Notes: generated from the sequence alone by a model not told the origin. A stretch of DNA of 64,000 bases from Actinernus sp. WN-2022 (GCA_030867875.1 JAOWCC010001751.1:26466369-26530368), one strand, 5' to 3'; shown: positions 1 through 11,146, counted from the stretch's first letter. Numbers and translations: made by a program.

Positions 1-80
1 CACCGCGCACAAAAAATCAATTCTTGAAAAATTGAACCGAAATATCTTCGCAGTCGTAATGCGCAATAAAACCAAACATT

Positions 81-162
81 CGACGAGGATACGATTCGAA
101 CACACGGGTGCAGAGCACATTGGATTAGCAGTCCAACACCTTAACCACTCGGCCACCTCGTC
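81..162 (-). tRNA. tRNA-Ser(GCT), wobble T-stem class
   Basis: T stem GTGTG/CGTAT; also C25 to T in the D stem and an altered variable arm. Confidence 0.55.
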
Positions 163-443
163 ATTTATGTGAGAACATAAAGTACTATTTTCATAATCAT
201 CATAGGTATACGCTAATCAATAATCAAAACCCTCTTTTAATCGAACAAAAACGCTGTGAACATTGAATGAAAGTTACTAAAACAGATGCGCGCTACCTTG
301 ATTTCCCGGGTAGAACATGCACAACCTTTTATCAAATCTACGGCACAATCCCCGCTCATTATCGGAGCGAAATCATAATTCAATTCTTGAAATAATGAAC
401 CAAAATATCTTCGCAGTCGTAATGCGCAATAAAAACAAACATT

Positions 444-525
444 CGACGAGGATGGGATTCGAACACACGCGTGCAGAGCACATTGGATTAGCAGTCCAAC
501 GCCTTAACCACTCGGCCACCTCGTC
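444..525 (-). tRNA. tRNA-Ser(GCT), one T-stem mismatch
   Basis: T stem GTGTG against CCCAT leaves one T-C mismatch; the rest is consensus. Confidence 0.65.
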
Positions 526-806
526 ATTTATATGAGAATATAAAGTACTATTTTCATAATCATCATAGCTATACGCTAATCAATAAAAAAACCTCTCTTT
601 TAATTTAACAAAAACGCTGTAAACATCAAATGAAAGTTAGTAAAACAGATGTACGCTAGGTTTATTTCCCCGGTAGGGCATACGCGACCTTTTCTCAAAC
701 TTACGGCACAATCTCCGCTCATTATCGGAGTGAAAATGTTTTTCAATTCTTGAAATAATGAACAAAAATATATTCGCAGTCGTAATGCGCAATAAAACCA
801 AACGTT

Positions 807-886
807 CGACGAGGATGTGATTCGAACCCACGCTGCAGAACACATTGAATTAACAGTCCAACGCCTTAACCACTTCACTCCAAAGC
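807..886 (-). pseudogene. tRNA-Ser-like pseudogene, GTT class
   Basis: Foreign 5' end, anticodon GTT, 1-nt deletion at the variable arm and a T-stem mismatch (CACAT). Confidence 0.85.
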
Positions 887-1087
887 CTCTCACCAGAAGC
901 TTGTTTGTCGTAATAAAGGCCGCATAGGAGTGGCCATTAGCTTTCCGCCTTATCTTTCACGAATAGAGAACATTGAGCTTCTGGCACCCACGGTACCACT
1001 CATTGGGCACCGCGCACAAAAAATCAATTCTTGAAAAATTGAACCGAAATATCTTCGCAGTCGTAATGCGCAATAAAACCAAACATT

Positions 1088-1169
1088 CGACGAGGATACG
1101 ATTCGAACACACGCGTGCAGAGCACATTGGATTAGCAGTCCAACGCCTTAACCACTCGGCCACCTCGTC
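1088..1169 (-). tRNA. tRNA-Ser(GCT), wobble T-stem class
   Basis: T stem GTGTG/CGTAT holds only through G-U pairs; other arms consensus. Confidence 0.6.
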
Positions 1170-1450
1170 ATTTATATGAGAATATAAAGTACTATTTTCA
1201 TAATCATCATAGCTATAGGCTAATCAATAAAAAAACCTCTCTTTTAATTTAACAAAAACGCTGTAAACATAAAATGAAAGTTAGTAAAACAGATGTACGC
1301 TAGGTTTATTTCCCCGGTAGGGCATACGCGACCTTTTCTCAAACTTACGGCACAATCTCCGCTCATTATCGGAGTGAAAATGTTTTTCAATTCTTGAAAT
1401 AATGAACAAAAATATATTCGCAGTCGTAATGCGCAATAAAACCAAACGTT

Positions 1451-1530
1451 CGACGAGGATGTGATTCGAACCCACGCTGCAGAACACATTGAATTAACAG
1501 TCCAACGCCTTAACCACTTCACTCCAAAGC
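1451..1530 (-). pseudogene. tRNA-Ser-like pseudogene, GTT class
   Basis: Same deletion and T-stem mismatch as the copy at 807, from which it differs by a 644-bp duplication. Confidence 0.85.
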
Positions 1531-1731
1531 CTCTCACCAGAAGCTTGTTTGTCGTAATAAAGGCCGCATAGGAGTGGCCATTAGCTTTCCGCCTTATCTT
1601 TCACGAATAGAGAACATTGAGCTTCTGGCACCCACGGTACCACTCATTGGGCACCGCGCACAAAAAATCAATTCTTGAAAAATTGAACCGAAATATCTTC
1701 GCAGTCGTAATGCGCAATAAAACCAAACATT

Positions 1732-1813
1732 CGACGAGGATACGATTCGAACACACGCGTGCAGAGCACATTGGATTAGCAGTCCAACGCCTTAACCACT
1801 CGGCCACCTCGTC
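1732..1813 (-). tRNA. tRNA-Ser(GCT), wobble T-stem class
   Basis: T stem GTGTG/CGTAT; duplicate of 1088. Confidence 0.6.
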
Positions 1814-2094
1814 ATTTATGTGAGAATATAAAGTACTATTTTCATAATCATCATAGGTATACGCTAATCAATAAACAAAACTCTCTTTTAATCGAACAAA
1901 AACGCTGTGAACATAGAATGAAAGTTACTAAAACAGATGAGCGCCACCTTGATCTCCCGGGTAGAACATGCACAAACTTTTCTCAAACTTACGGCACAAT
2001 CTCCGCTCATTATCGGAGTGAAAATGTTTTTCAATTCTTGAAATAATGAACCAAAATATCTTCGCATTGGTAATGCGCAATAAAACCAAACGTT

Positions 2095-2176
2095 CGACGA
2101 GGATGGGATTCGAACCCACGCGTGCAGAGCACATTGGATTAGCAGTCCAACGCCTTAACCACTCGGCCACCTCGTC
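2095..2176 (-). tRNA. tRNA-Ser(GCT)
   Basis: Consensus copy: all arms pair, GCT anticodon, A37, G73. Confidence 0.92.
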
Positions 2177-2457
2177 GTTTATGTGAGAACAAAAAGTACT
2201 ATTTTCATAATCATCATAGATATACGCTAATCAATAAACAAAACTCTCTTTTAATCGAACAAAAACGCTGTGAACATTGAATGAAAGTTACTAAAACAGA
2301 TGCGCGCTACCTTGATTTCCCGGGTAGAACATGCACAACCTTTTATCAAATCTACGGCACAATCCCCGCTCATTATCGGAGCGAAATCATAATTCAATTC
2401 TTGAAATAATGAACCAAAATATATTCGCAGTCGTAATGCGCAATAAAACCAAATGTT

Positions 2458-2538
2458 CGACGAGGATGGGATTCGAACCCACGCGTGCAGAACACATTGA
2501 ATTAAAAGTCCAACGCCTTAACCACTTCACTCCAAAGC
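2458..2538 (-). pseudogene. tRNA-Ser-like pseudogene, anticodon TTT
   Basis: GTT-class body with one more change that makes the anticodon TTT; T arm intact; 5' end cannot pair. Confidence 0.85.
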
Positions 2539-2739
2539 CTCTCACCAGAAGCTTGTTTGTCGTAATAAAGGCCGCATAGGAGTGGCCATTAGCTTTCCGC
2601 CTTATCTTTCACGAATAGAGAACATTGAACTTCTGGCACCCAGGGTACCACTCATTGGGCACCGCGCACAAAAAATCAATTCTTGAAAAATTGAACCGAA
2701 ATATCTTCGCAGTCGTAATGCGCATTAAAACCAAACATT

Positions 2740-2821
2740 CGACGAGGATACGATTCGAACACACGCGTGCAGAGCACATTGGATTAGCAGTCCAACGCCT
2801 TAACCACTCGGCCACCTCGTC
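2740..2821 (-). tRNA. tRNA-Ser(GCT), wobble T-stem class
   Basis: T stem GTGTG/CGTAT. Confidence 0.6.
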
Positions 2822-3114
2822 ATTTATGTGAGAATATAAAGTACTATTTTCATAATCATCATAGGTATACGCTAATCAATAAACAAAACTCTCTTTTAAT
2901 CGAACAAAAACGCTTTGAACATACTTTTTTTTTTAGAATGAAAGTTTCTAAAACAGATGAGCGCCACCTTGATCTCCCGGGTAGAACATGCACAAACTTT
3001 TATCAAATCTACGGCACAAGTCCCGCTCAATATCCGACCGAAAACATAATTCAATTCTTGAAATAATGAACCAAAATATCTTCGCAGTCGTAATGCGCAA
3101 TAAAAACAAACATT

Positions 3115-3196
3115 CGACGAGGATGGGATTCGAACCCACGCGTGCAGAGCACATTGGATTAGCAGTCCAACGCCTTAACCACTCGGCCACCTCGTC
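3115..3196 (-). tRNA. tRNA-Ser(GCT)
   Basis: Consensus copy. A short T-rich insertion lies in the spacer on its 3' side. Confidence 0.92.
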
Positions 3197-3477
3197 ATTT
3201 ATATGAGAATATAAAGTACTATTTTCATAATCATCATAGCTATACGCTAATCAATAAAAAAACCTCTCTTTTAATTTAACAAAAACGCTGTAAACATAAA
3301 ATGAAAGTTAGTAAAACAGATGTACGCTAGGTTTATTTCTCCGGTAGGGCATACGCGACCTTTTCTCAAACTTACGGCACAATCTCCGCTCATTATCGGA
3401 GTGAAAATGTTTTTCAATTCTTGAAATAATGAACAAAAATATATTCGCAGTCGTAATGCGCAATAAAACCAAACGTT

Positions 3478-3557
3478 CGACGAGGATGTGATTCGAACCC
3501 ACGCTGCAGAACACATTGAATTAACAGTCCAACGCCTTAACCACTTCACTCCAAAGT
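3478..3557 (-). pseudogene. tRNA-Ser-like pseudogene, GTT class
   Basis: 80-nt form with the variable-arm deletion; foreign 5' end starts ACTTTGG here. Confidence 0.85.
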
Positions 3558-3758
3558 CTCTCACCAGAAGCTTGTTTGTCGTAATAAAGGCCGCATAGGA
3601 GTGGCCATTAGCTTTCCGCCTTATCTTTCACGAATAGAGAACATTGAGCTTCTGGCACCCACGGTACCACTCATTGGGCACCGCGCACAAAAAATCAATT
3701 CTTGAAAAATTGAACCGAAATATCTTCGCAGTCGTAATGCGCAATAAAACCAAACATT

Positions 3759-3840
3759 CGACGAGGATACGATTCGAACACACGCGTGCAGAGCACATTG
3801 GATTAGCAGTCCAACGCCTTAACCACTCGGCCACCTCGTC
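3759..3840 (-). tRNA. tRNA-Ser(GCT), wobble T-stem class
   Basis: T stem GTGTG/CGTAT. Confidence 0.6.
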
Positions 3841-4121
3841 ATTTATGTGAGAATATAAAGTACTATTTTCATAATCATCATAGGTATACGCTAATCAATA
3901 AACAAAACTCTCTTTTAATCGAACAAAAACGCTGTGAACATAGAATGAAAGTTACTAAAACAGATGAGCGCCACCTTGATCTCCCGGGTAGAACATGCAC
4001 AAACTTTTCTCAAACTTACGGCACAATCTCCGCTCATTATCGGAGTGAAAATGTTTTTCAATTCTTGAAATAATGAACCAAAATATCTTCGCATTGGTAA
4101 TGCGCAATAAAACCAAACGTT

Positions 4122-4203
4122 CGACGAGGTTGGGATTCGAACCCACGCGTGCAGAGCACATTGGATTAGCAGTCCAACGCCTTAACCACTCGGCCACCTC
4201 GTC
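4122..4203 (-). tRNA. tRNA-Ser(GCT)
   Basis: Consensus except that the outer T-stem pair is lost (CCCAA). Confidence 0.85.
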
Positions 4204-4484
4204 GTTTATGTGAGAACAAAAAGTACTATTTTCATAATCATCATAGATATACGCTAATCAATAAACAAAACTCTCTTTTAATCGAACAAAAACGCTGTGA
4301 ACATTGAATGAAAGTTAGTAAAACAGATGTACGCTAAGTTTATTTCCCCGGTAGGGCATACGCGACCTTTTCTCAACCTTACGGCACAATCTCCGCTCAT
4401 TATCGGAGTGAAAATGTTTTTCAATTCTTGAAATAATGAACAAAAATATATTCGCAGTCGTAATACGCAATAAAACCAAACGTT

Positions 4485-4565
4485 CGACGAGGATCTGATT
4501 CGAACCCACGCGTGCAGAACACATTGAATTAACAGTCCAACGCCTTAACCACTTCACTCCAAAGC
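4485..4565 (-). pseudogene. tRNA-Ser-like pseudogene, GTT class
   Basis: 81 nt; T stem broken (CAGAT). Confidence 0.85.
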
Positions 4566-4766
4566 CTCTCACCAGAAGCTTGTTTGTCGTAATAAAGGCC
4601 GCATAGGAGTGGCCATTAGCTTTCCGCCTTCTTTTTCACGAATAGAGAAAATTGAGCTTCTGGCACCCACGGTACCACTCATTGGGCACCGCGCAGAAAA
4701 AATCAATTCTTGAAACATTGAACCGAAATATCTTCGCAGTCGTAATGCGCAATAAAACCAAACATT

Positions 4767-4848
4767 CGACGAGGATACGATTCGAACACACGCGTGCAGA
4801 GCACATTGGATTAGCAGTCCAACGCCTTAACCACTCGGCCACCTCGTC
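4767..4848 (-). tRNA. tRNA-Ser(GCT), wobble T-stem class
   Basis: T stem GTGTG/CGTAT. Confidence 0.6.
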
Positions 4849-5129
4849 ATTTATGTGAGAATATAAAGTACTATTTTCATAATCATCATAGGTATACGCT
4901 AATCAATAAACAAAACTCTCTTTTAATCGAACAAAAACGCTGTGAACATAGAATGAAAGTTACTAAAACAGATGAGCGCCACCTTGATCTCCCGGGTAGA
5001 ACATGCACAAACTTTTCTCAAACTTACGGCACAATCTCCGCTCATTATCGGAGTGAAAATGTTTTTCAATTCTTGAAATAATGAACCAAAATATCTTCGC
5101 ATTGGTAATGCGCAATAAAACCAAACGTT

Positions 5130-5211
5130 CGACGAGGATGGGATTCGAACCCACGCGTGCAGAGCACATTGGATTAGCAGTCCAACGCCTTAACCACTCG
5201 GCCACCTCGTC
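5130..5211 (-). tRNA. tRNA-Ser(GCT)
   Basis: Consensus copy; duplicate of 2095 at 3,035 bp. Confidence 0.92.
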
Positions 5212-5492
5212 GTTTATGTGAGAACAAAAAGTACTATTTTCATAATCATCATAGATATACGCTAATCAATAAACAAAACTCTCTTTTAATCGAACAAAAA
5301 CGCTGTGAACATTGAATGAAAGTTACTAAAACAGATGCGCGCTACCTTGATTTCCCGGGTAGAACATGCACAACCTTTTATCAAATCTACGGCACAATCC
5401 CCGCTCATTATCGGAGCGAAATCATAATTCAATTCTTGAAATAATGAACCAAAATATATTCTCAGTCGTAATGCGCAATAAAACCAAATGTT

Positions 5493-5573
5493 CGACGAGG
5501 ATGGGATTCGAACCCACGCGTGCAGAACACATTGAATTAACAGTCCAACGCCTTAACCACTTCACTCCAAAGC
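5493..5573 (-). pseudogene. tRNA-Ser-like pseudogene, GTT class
   Basis: T arm intact; 5' acceptor strand foreign; keeps GTT where its duplicate at 2458 has TTT. Confidence 0.85.
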
Positions 5574-5774
5574 CTCTCACCTGAAGCTTGTTTGTCGTAA
5601 TAAAGGCCGCATAGGAGTGGCCATTAGCTTTCCGCCCTATCTTTCACGAATAGAGAACATTGAACTTCTGGCACCCACGGTACCACTCATTGGGCACCGC
5701 GCACAAAAAATCAATTCTTGAAAAATTGAACCGAAATATCTTCGCAGTCGTAATGCGCATTAAAACCAAACATT

Positions 5775-5856
5775 CGACGAGGATACGATTCGAACACACG
5801 CGTGCAGAGCACATTGGATTAGCAGTCCAACGCCTTAACCACTCGGCCACCTCGTC
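5775..5856 (-). tRNA. tRNA-Ser(GCT), wobble T-stem class
   Basis: T stem GTGTG/CGTAT. Confidence 0.6.
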
Positions 5857-6138
5857 ATTTATGTGAGAATATAAAGTACTATTTTCATAATCATCATAGG
5901 TATACGCTAATCAATAAACAAAACTCTCTTTTAATCGAACAAAAACGCTGTGAACATTGAATGAAAGTTACTAAAACAGATGCGCGCTACCTTGATTTCC
6001 CGGGTAGAACATGCACAACCTTTTATCAAATCTACGGCACAATCCCCGCTCATTATCGGAGCGAAATCATAATTCAATTCTTGAAATAAATGAACCAAAA
6101 TATATTCGCAGTCGTAATGCGCAATAAAACCAAATGTT

Positions 6139-6219
6139 CGACGAGGATGGGATTCGAACCCACGCGTGCAGAACACATTGAATTAACACTCCAACGCCTT
6201 AACCACTTCACTCCAAAGC
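6139..6219 (-). pseudogene. tRNA-Ser-like pseudogene, GTT class
   Basis: Anticodon stem has an extra change (GGAGT instead of GGACT). Confidence 0.85.
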
Positions 6220-6420
6220 CTCTCACCAGAAGCTTGTTTGTCGTAATAAAGGCCGCATAGGAGTGGCCATTAGCTTTCCGCCTTATCTTTCACGAATAGA
6301 GAACATTGAACTTCTGGCACCCACGGTACCACTCATTGGGCACCGCGCACAAAAAATCAATTCTTGAAAAATTGAACCGAAATATCTTCGCAGTCGTAAT
6401 GCGCATTAAAACCAAACATT

Positions 6421-6502
6421 CGACGAGGCTACGATTCGAACACACGCGTGCAGAGCACATTGGATTAGCAGTCCAACGCCTTAACCACTCGGCCACCTCG
6501 TC
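6421..6502 (-). tRNA. tRNA-Ser(GCT), wobble T-stem class
   Basis: T stem GTGTG/CGTAG, so the outer pair is lost too; likely weak. Confidence 0.5.
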
Positions 6503-6783
6503 ATTTATGTGAGAATATAAAGTACTATTTTCATAATCATCATAGGTATACGCTAATCAATAAACAAAACTCTCTTTTAATCGAACAAAAACGCTGTGAA
6601 CATAGAATGAAAGTTACTAAAACAGATGAGCGCCACCTTGATCTCCCGGGTAGAACATGCACAAACTTTTATCAAATCTACGGCACAAGTCTCGCTCAAT
6701 ATCCGACCGAAAACATAATTCAATTCTTGAAATAATGAACCAAAATATCTTCGCAGTCGTAATGCGCAATAAAAACAAACATT

Positions 6784-6865
6784 CGACGAGGATGGGATTC
6801 GAACCCACGCGTGCAGAGCACATTGGATTAGCAGTCCAACGCCTTAACCACTCGGCCACCTCGTC
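6784..6865 (-). tRNA. tRNA-Ser(GCT)
   Basis: Consensus copy; duplicate of 3115 at 3,669 bp. Confidence 0.92.
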
Positions 6866-7146
6866 ATTTATATGAGAATATAAAGTACTATTTTCATAAT
6901 CATCATAGCTATACGCTAATCAATAAAAAAACCTCTCTTTTAATTTAACAAAAACGCTGTAAACATAAAATGAAAGTTAGTAAAACAGATGTACGCTAGG
7001 TTTATTTCCCCGGTAGGGCATACGCGACCTTTTCTCAAACTTACGGCACAATCTCCGCTCATTATCGGAGTGAAAATGTTTTTCAATTCTTGAAATAATG
7101 AACAAAAATATATTCGCAGTCGTAATGCGCAATAAAACCAAACGTT

Positions 7147-7226
7147 CGACGAGAATGTGATTCGAACCCACGCTGCAGAACACATTGAATTAACAGTCCA
7201 ACGCCTTAACCACTTCACTCCAAAGC
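7147..7226 (-). pseudogene. tRNA-Ser-like pseudogene, GTT class
   Basis: 80-nt form; the 3' acceptor strand is also changed (TTCTCGTCG). Confidence 0.85.
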
Positions 7227-7427
7227 CTCTCACCAGAAGCTTGTTTGTCGTAATAAAGGCCGCATAGGAGTGGCCATTAGCTTTCCGCCTTATCTTTCAC
7301 GAATAGAGAACATTGAGCTTCTGGCACCCACGGTACCACTCATTGGGCACCGCGCACAAAAAATCAATTCTTGAAAAATTGAACCGAAATATCTTCGCAG
7401 TCGTAATGCGCAATAAAATCAAACATT

Positions 7428-7509
7428 CGACGAGGATACGATTCGAACACACGCGTGCAGAGCACATTGGATTAGCAGTCCAACGCCTTAACCACTCGGC
7501 CACCTCGTC
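7428..7509 (-). tRNA. tRNA-Ser(GCT), wobble T-stem class
   Basis: T stem GTGTG/CGTAT. Confidence 0.6.
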
Positions 7510-7790
7510 ATTTATGTGAGAACATAAAGTACTATTTTCATAATCATCATAGGTATACGCTAATCAATAAACAAAACTCTCTTTTAATCGAACAAAAACG
7601 CTGTGAACATTGAATGAAAGTTACTAAAACAGATGCGCGCTACCTTGATTTCCCGGGTAGAACATGCACAACCTTTTATCAAATCTACGGCACAATCCCC
7701 GCTCATTATCGGAGCGAAATCATAATTCAATTCTTGAAATAATGAACCAAAATATCTTCGCAGTCGTAATGCGCAATAAAAACAAACATT

Positions 7791-7872
7791 CGACGAGGAT
7801 GGGATTCGAACCCACGCGTGCAGAGCACATTGGATTAGCAGTCCAACGCCTTAACCACTCGGCCACCTCGTC
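7791..7872 (-). tRNA. tRNA-Ser(GCT)
   Basis: Consensus copy. Confidence 0.92.
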
Positions 7873-8153
7873 ATTTATATGAGAATATAAAGTACTATTT
7901 TCATAATCATCATAGCTATACGCTAATCAATAAAAAAACCTCTCTTTTAATTTAACAAAAACGCTGTAAACATAAAATGAAAGTTAGTAAAACAGATGTA
8001 CGCTAAGTTTATTTCCCCGGTAGGGCATACGCGACCTTTTCTCAACCTTACGGCACAATCTCCGCTCATTATCGGAGTGAAAATGTTTTTCAATTCTTGA
8101 AATAATGAACAAAAATATATTCGCAGTCGTAATGCGCAATAAAACCAAACGTT

Positions 8154-8234
8154 CGACGAGGATCTGATTCGAACCCACGCGTGCAGAACACATTGAATTA
8201 ACAGTCCAACGCCTTAACCACTTCACTCCAAAGC
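8154..8234 (-). pseudogene. tRNA-Ser-like pseudogene, GTT class
   Basis: T stem broken (CAGAT), as in 4485. Confidence 0.85.
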
Positions 8235-8435
8235 CTCTCACCAGAAGCTTGTTTGTCGTAATAAAGGCCGCATAGGAGTGGCCATTAGCTTTCCGCCTTC
8301 TTTTTCACGAATAGAGAAAATTGAGCTTCTGGCACCCACGGTACCACTCATTGGGCACCGCGCAGAAAAAATCAATTCTTGAAATATTGAACCGAAATAT
8401 CTTCGCAGTCGTAATGCGCAATAAAACCAAACATT

Positions 8436-8516
8436 CGACGAGGATACGATTCGAACACACGCGTGCAGAGCACATTGGATTAGCAGTCCAACGCCTTAAC
8501 CACTTCATTCCAAAGC
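8436..8516 (-). pseudogene. Chimeric tRNA-Ser-like pseudogene
   Basis: 3' part matches the wobble T-stem class with anticodon GCT; 5' part is the foreign GCTTTGG type. It is a recombinant between the two classes. Confidence 0.85.
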
Positions 8517-8675
8517 CTCCTACCAGAAGCGTGTTTGTCGTAATAAAGGCCGCATAGGAGTGGCCATTAGCTTTCCGCCTTCTCTTTCACGAATAGAGAA
8601 AATTGAGCTTCTGGCACCCACGGTACCACTCGTTGGGCACCGCGCAGAAAAAATACAATGAAATTCTCTTTTAAT
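8517..8675. other. Array orientation switch (divergent junction)
   Basis: Left of this stretch all tRNA copies are on the minus strand and right of it all are on the plus strand. It holds the short spacer type in minus orientation (about 8517-8650), then a scrap of the other spacer (about 8660-8675), and joins directly to a 5'-truncated plus-strand tRNA at its anticodon loop. No gene is seen here. This is the breakpoint of an inversion or an inverted duplication, with loss of the first half of the plus-strand tRNA. Confidence 0.85.
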
Positions 8676-8729
8676 CGACTACTAATCCAATGTGCTCTGC
8701 ACGCGTGGGTTCGAATCCCATCCTCGTCG
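8676..8729 (+). pseudogene. 5'-truncated tRNA-Ser fragment
   Basis: Starts in the anticodon arm; the variable arm, T arm and 3' acceptor are intact. First plus-strand copy after the flip. Confidence 0.9.
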
Positions 8730-9010
8730 AATGTTTGTTTTTATTGCGCATTACGACTGCGAAGATATTTTGGTTCATTATTTCAAGAATTGAATTATGT
8801 TTTCTGTAGGATATTGAGCGGGACTTGTGCCGTAGATTTGATAAAAGTTTGTGCATGTTCTACCCGGGAGATCAAGGTAGCGCTCATCTGTTTTAGTAAC
8901 TTTTATTCTATGTTCACAGCGTTTTCATCCGATTAAAAGAGAGTTTTGTTTATTGATTAGCGTATACCTATGATGATTATGAAAATAGTACTTTATGTTC
9001 TCACATAAAT

Positions 9011-9092
9011 GACGAGGTGGCCGAGTGGTTAAGGCGTTGGAATGCTAATCCAATGTGCTCTGCACGAGTGTGTTCGAATCGTATCCTCGTCG
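9011..9092 (+). tRNA. tRNA-Ser(GCT), wobble T-stem class
   Basis: T stem GTGTG/CGTAT, position 32 A instead of C, GAGTG before the T loop. Only plus-strand copy with this T stem. Confidence 0.5.
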
Positions 9093-9293
9093 AATGTTTG
9101 GTTTTATTGCCAATTACGACTGCGAAGATATTTCGGTTCAATTTTTCAAGAATTATTTTTTTCTGCGCGGTGCCCAATGAGTGGTACCGTGGGTGCCAGA
9201 AGCTCAATGTTCTCTATTCGTGAAAGATAAGGCGGAAAGCTAATGGCTACTCCTATGCGGAGTTTATTACGACAAACAAGCTTCTGGTGAGAG

Positions 9294-9374
9294 GCTTTGG
9301 AGTGAAGTGGTTAAGGCGTTGGACTGTTAATTCAATGTGTTCTGCACGCGTGGGTTCGAATCCCATCCTCGTCG
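9294..9374 (+). pseudogene. tRNA-Ser-like pseudogene, GTT class
   Basis: GCTTTGG cannot pair with CCTCGTC; anticodon GTT; anticodon stem TTGGA/TTCAA. Confidence 0.88.
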
Positions 9375-9694
9375 AGTGTTTGGTTTTATTGCGCATTACG
9401 ACTGCGAATATATTTTGGTTCATTATTTCAAGAATTGAATTATGTTTTCGCTCCGATAATGAGCGGGACTTGTGCCGTAGATTTGATAAAAGTTTGTGCA
9501 TGTTCTACCGGGGAGATCAAGGTAGCGCTGATCTGTTTTAGTAACTTTCATTCTATGTTCACAGCGTTTTTGTTCGATTAAAAGAGAGTTTTGTTTATTG
9601 ATTAGCGTATAGCTATGATGATTAAGAAAATAGGACTTTATATTCTCATGATTATGATGATTATGAAAATAGTACTTTATGTTCTCACATAAAT

Positions 9695-9776
9695 GACGAG
9701 GTGGCCGAGTGGTTAAGGCGTTGGACTGCTAATCCAATGTGCTCTGCACGCGTGGGTTCGAATCCCATCCTCGTCG
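9695..9776 (+). tRNA. tRNA-Ser(GCT)
   Basis: Consensus copy; upstream flank is partly duplicated. Confidence 0.93.
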
Positions 9777-10057
9777 AACGTTTGGTTTTATTGCGCATTA
9801 CGAATGCGAAGATATTTTGGTTCATTATTTCAAGAATTGAAAAACATTTTCACCCCGATAATGAGCGGAGATTGTGCCGTAAGTTTGAGAAAACGTCGCG
9901 TATGTCCTACCGGGGAAATAAACCTAGCGCACATCTGTTTTACTAACTTTCATTTTATGTTTACAGCGTTTTTGTTAAATTAAAAGAGAGATTTTTTTAT
10001 TGAATAGCGCATAGCTATGATGATTATGAAAATAGTACTTTATATTCTCATATAAAT

Positions 10058-10139
10058 GACGAGGTGACCGAGCGGTTAAGGCGTTGGACTGCTAATCCAA
10101 TGTGCTCTGCACGCGTGGGTTCGAATCCCATCCTCGTCG
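10058..10139 (+). tRNA. tRNA-Ser(GCT)
   Basis: Consensus except G10 to A in the D stem and GAGCGG in the D loop. Confidence 0.88.
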
Positions 10140-10420
10140 AACGTTTGGTTTTATTGCGCATTACGAATGCGAAGATATTTTGGTTCATTATTTCAAGAAT
10201 TGAAAAACAATTTCACTCCGATAATGAGCGGAGATTGTGCCGTATATTTGAGAAAAGGTCGCGTATGTCCTACCGGGAAAATAAACCTAGCGCACATCTG
10301 TTTTACTAACTTTCATTTTATGTTTACAGCGTTTTTGTTAAATTAAAAGAGAGTTTTGTTTATTGATTAGCGTATACCTATGATGATTATGAAAATAGTA
10401 CTTTATGTTCTCACATAAAT

Positions 10421-10502
10421 GACGAGGTGGCCGAGTGGTTAAGGCGTTGGACTGCTAATCCAATGTGCTCTGCACGCGTGGGTTCGAATCCCATCCTCGT
10501 CG
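10421..10502 (+). tRNA. tRNA-Ser(GCT)
   Basis: Consensus copy. Confidence 0.93.
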
Positions 10503-10783
10503 AACGTTTGGTTTTATTGCGCATTACGAATGCGAAGATATTTTGGTTCATTATTTCAAGAATTGAAAAACATTTTCACTCCGATAATGAGCGGAGATTG
10601 TGCGGTAAGTTTGAGAAAAGGTCGCGTATGTCCTACCGGGGAAATAAACCTAGCGCACATCTGTTTTACTAACTTTCATTTTATGTTTACAGCGTTTTTG
10701 TTAAATTAAAAGAGAGGTTTTTTTATTGAATAGCGTATAGCTATGATGATTATGAAAATAGGACTTTATATTCTCACATAAAT

Positions 10784-10865
10784 GACGAGGTGGCCGAGTG
10801 GTTAAGGCGTTGGACTGCTAATCCAATGTGCTCTGCACGCGTGGGTTCGAATCCGATCCTCGTCG
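10784..10865 (+). tRNA. tRNA-Ser(GCT)
   Basis: One T-stem mismatch (GTGGG/CCGAT); otherwise consensus. Confidence 0.8.
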
Positions 10866-11146
10866 AATGTTTGGTTTTATTGCGCATTACGAATGCGAAG
10901 ATATTTTGGTTCATTATTTCAAGAATTGAAAAACAAATTCACTCGGATGATGAGCGGAGATTGTGCCGTAAGTTTGAGAAAAGGTCGCGTATCTCCTACC
11001 GGGGAAATAAACCTAGTGCACATCTGTTTTACTAACTTTCATTTTATGTTTACAGCGTTTTTGTTAAATTAAAAGAGAGTTTTTTTTATTGATTAGCGTA
11101 TAGCTATGATGATTATGAAAATAGTACTTTATGTTCTCACATAAAT

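Larger units (their letters stand above)
1..8516 (-). repeat. Tandem tRNA-Ser(GCT) array, minus-strand block
   Basis: This block has 26 tRNA-like loci in a row, all transcribed leftward, at steps of 363 bp or, before a GTT-class copy on the transcribed strand, 281-282 bp. It cycles through three kinds: a copy with T stem GTGTG/CGTAT, a consensus copy and a GTT-class pseudo-copy. The spacers are about 280 bp, AT-rich and alike between units; each has a T4 run about 10 nt after the tRNA 3' end and a TATA-like stretch next to the tRNA 5' end. I see no protein gene in the spacers. Longer duplications are visible: 807-1450 repeats at 1451-2094 (644 bp), loci at 2095-2740 recur 3,035 bp later and loci at 3115-3759 recur 3,669 bp later. 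A T-rich insertion near 2925-2935 stretches one step to 375 bp. Confidence 0.95.

Noticed and set aside
1..8516. CRISPR-like regular spacing
   Set aside because: The repeated part is a folded tRNA gene and the spacers are themselves repeats. The DNA is eukaryotic.
9294..9374. Functional tRNA-Asn(GTT)
   Set aside because: The acceptor stem cannot form, the A box is damaged, and the body has a serine-type long variable arm.
9695..9946. Conserved small proteins of about 60-97 residues (starting MAEWLRRWTANPM and similar) across the whole array
   Set aside because: They are readings through the tRNA gene and spacer on both strands. They start within the acceptor/D arm, have no codon-level conservation apart from the tRNA, and break wherever a unit has an indel.
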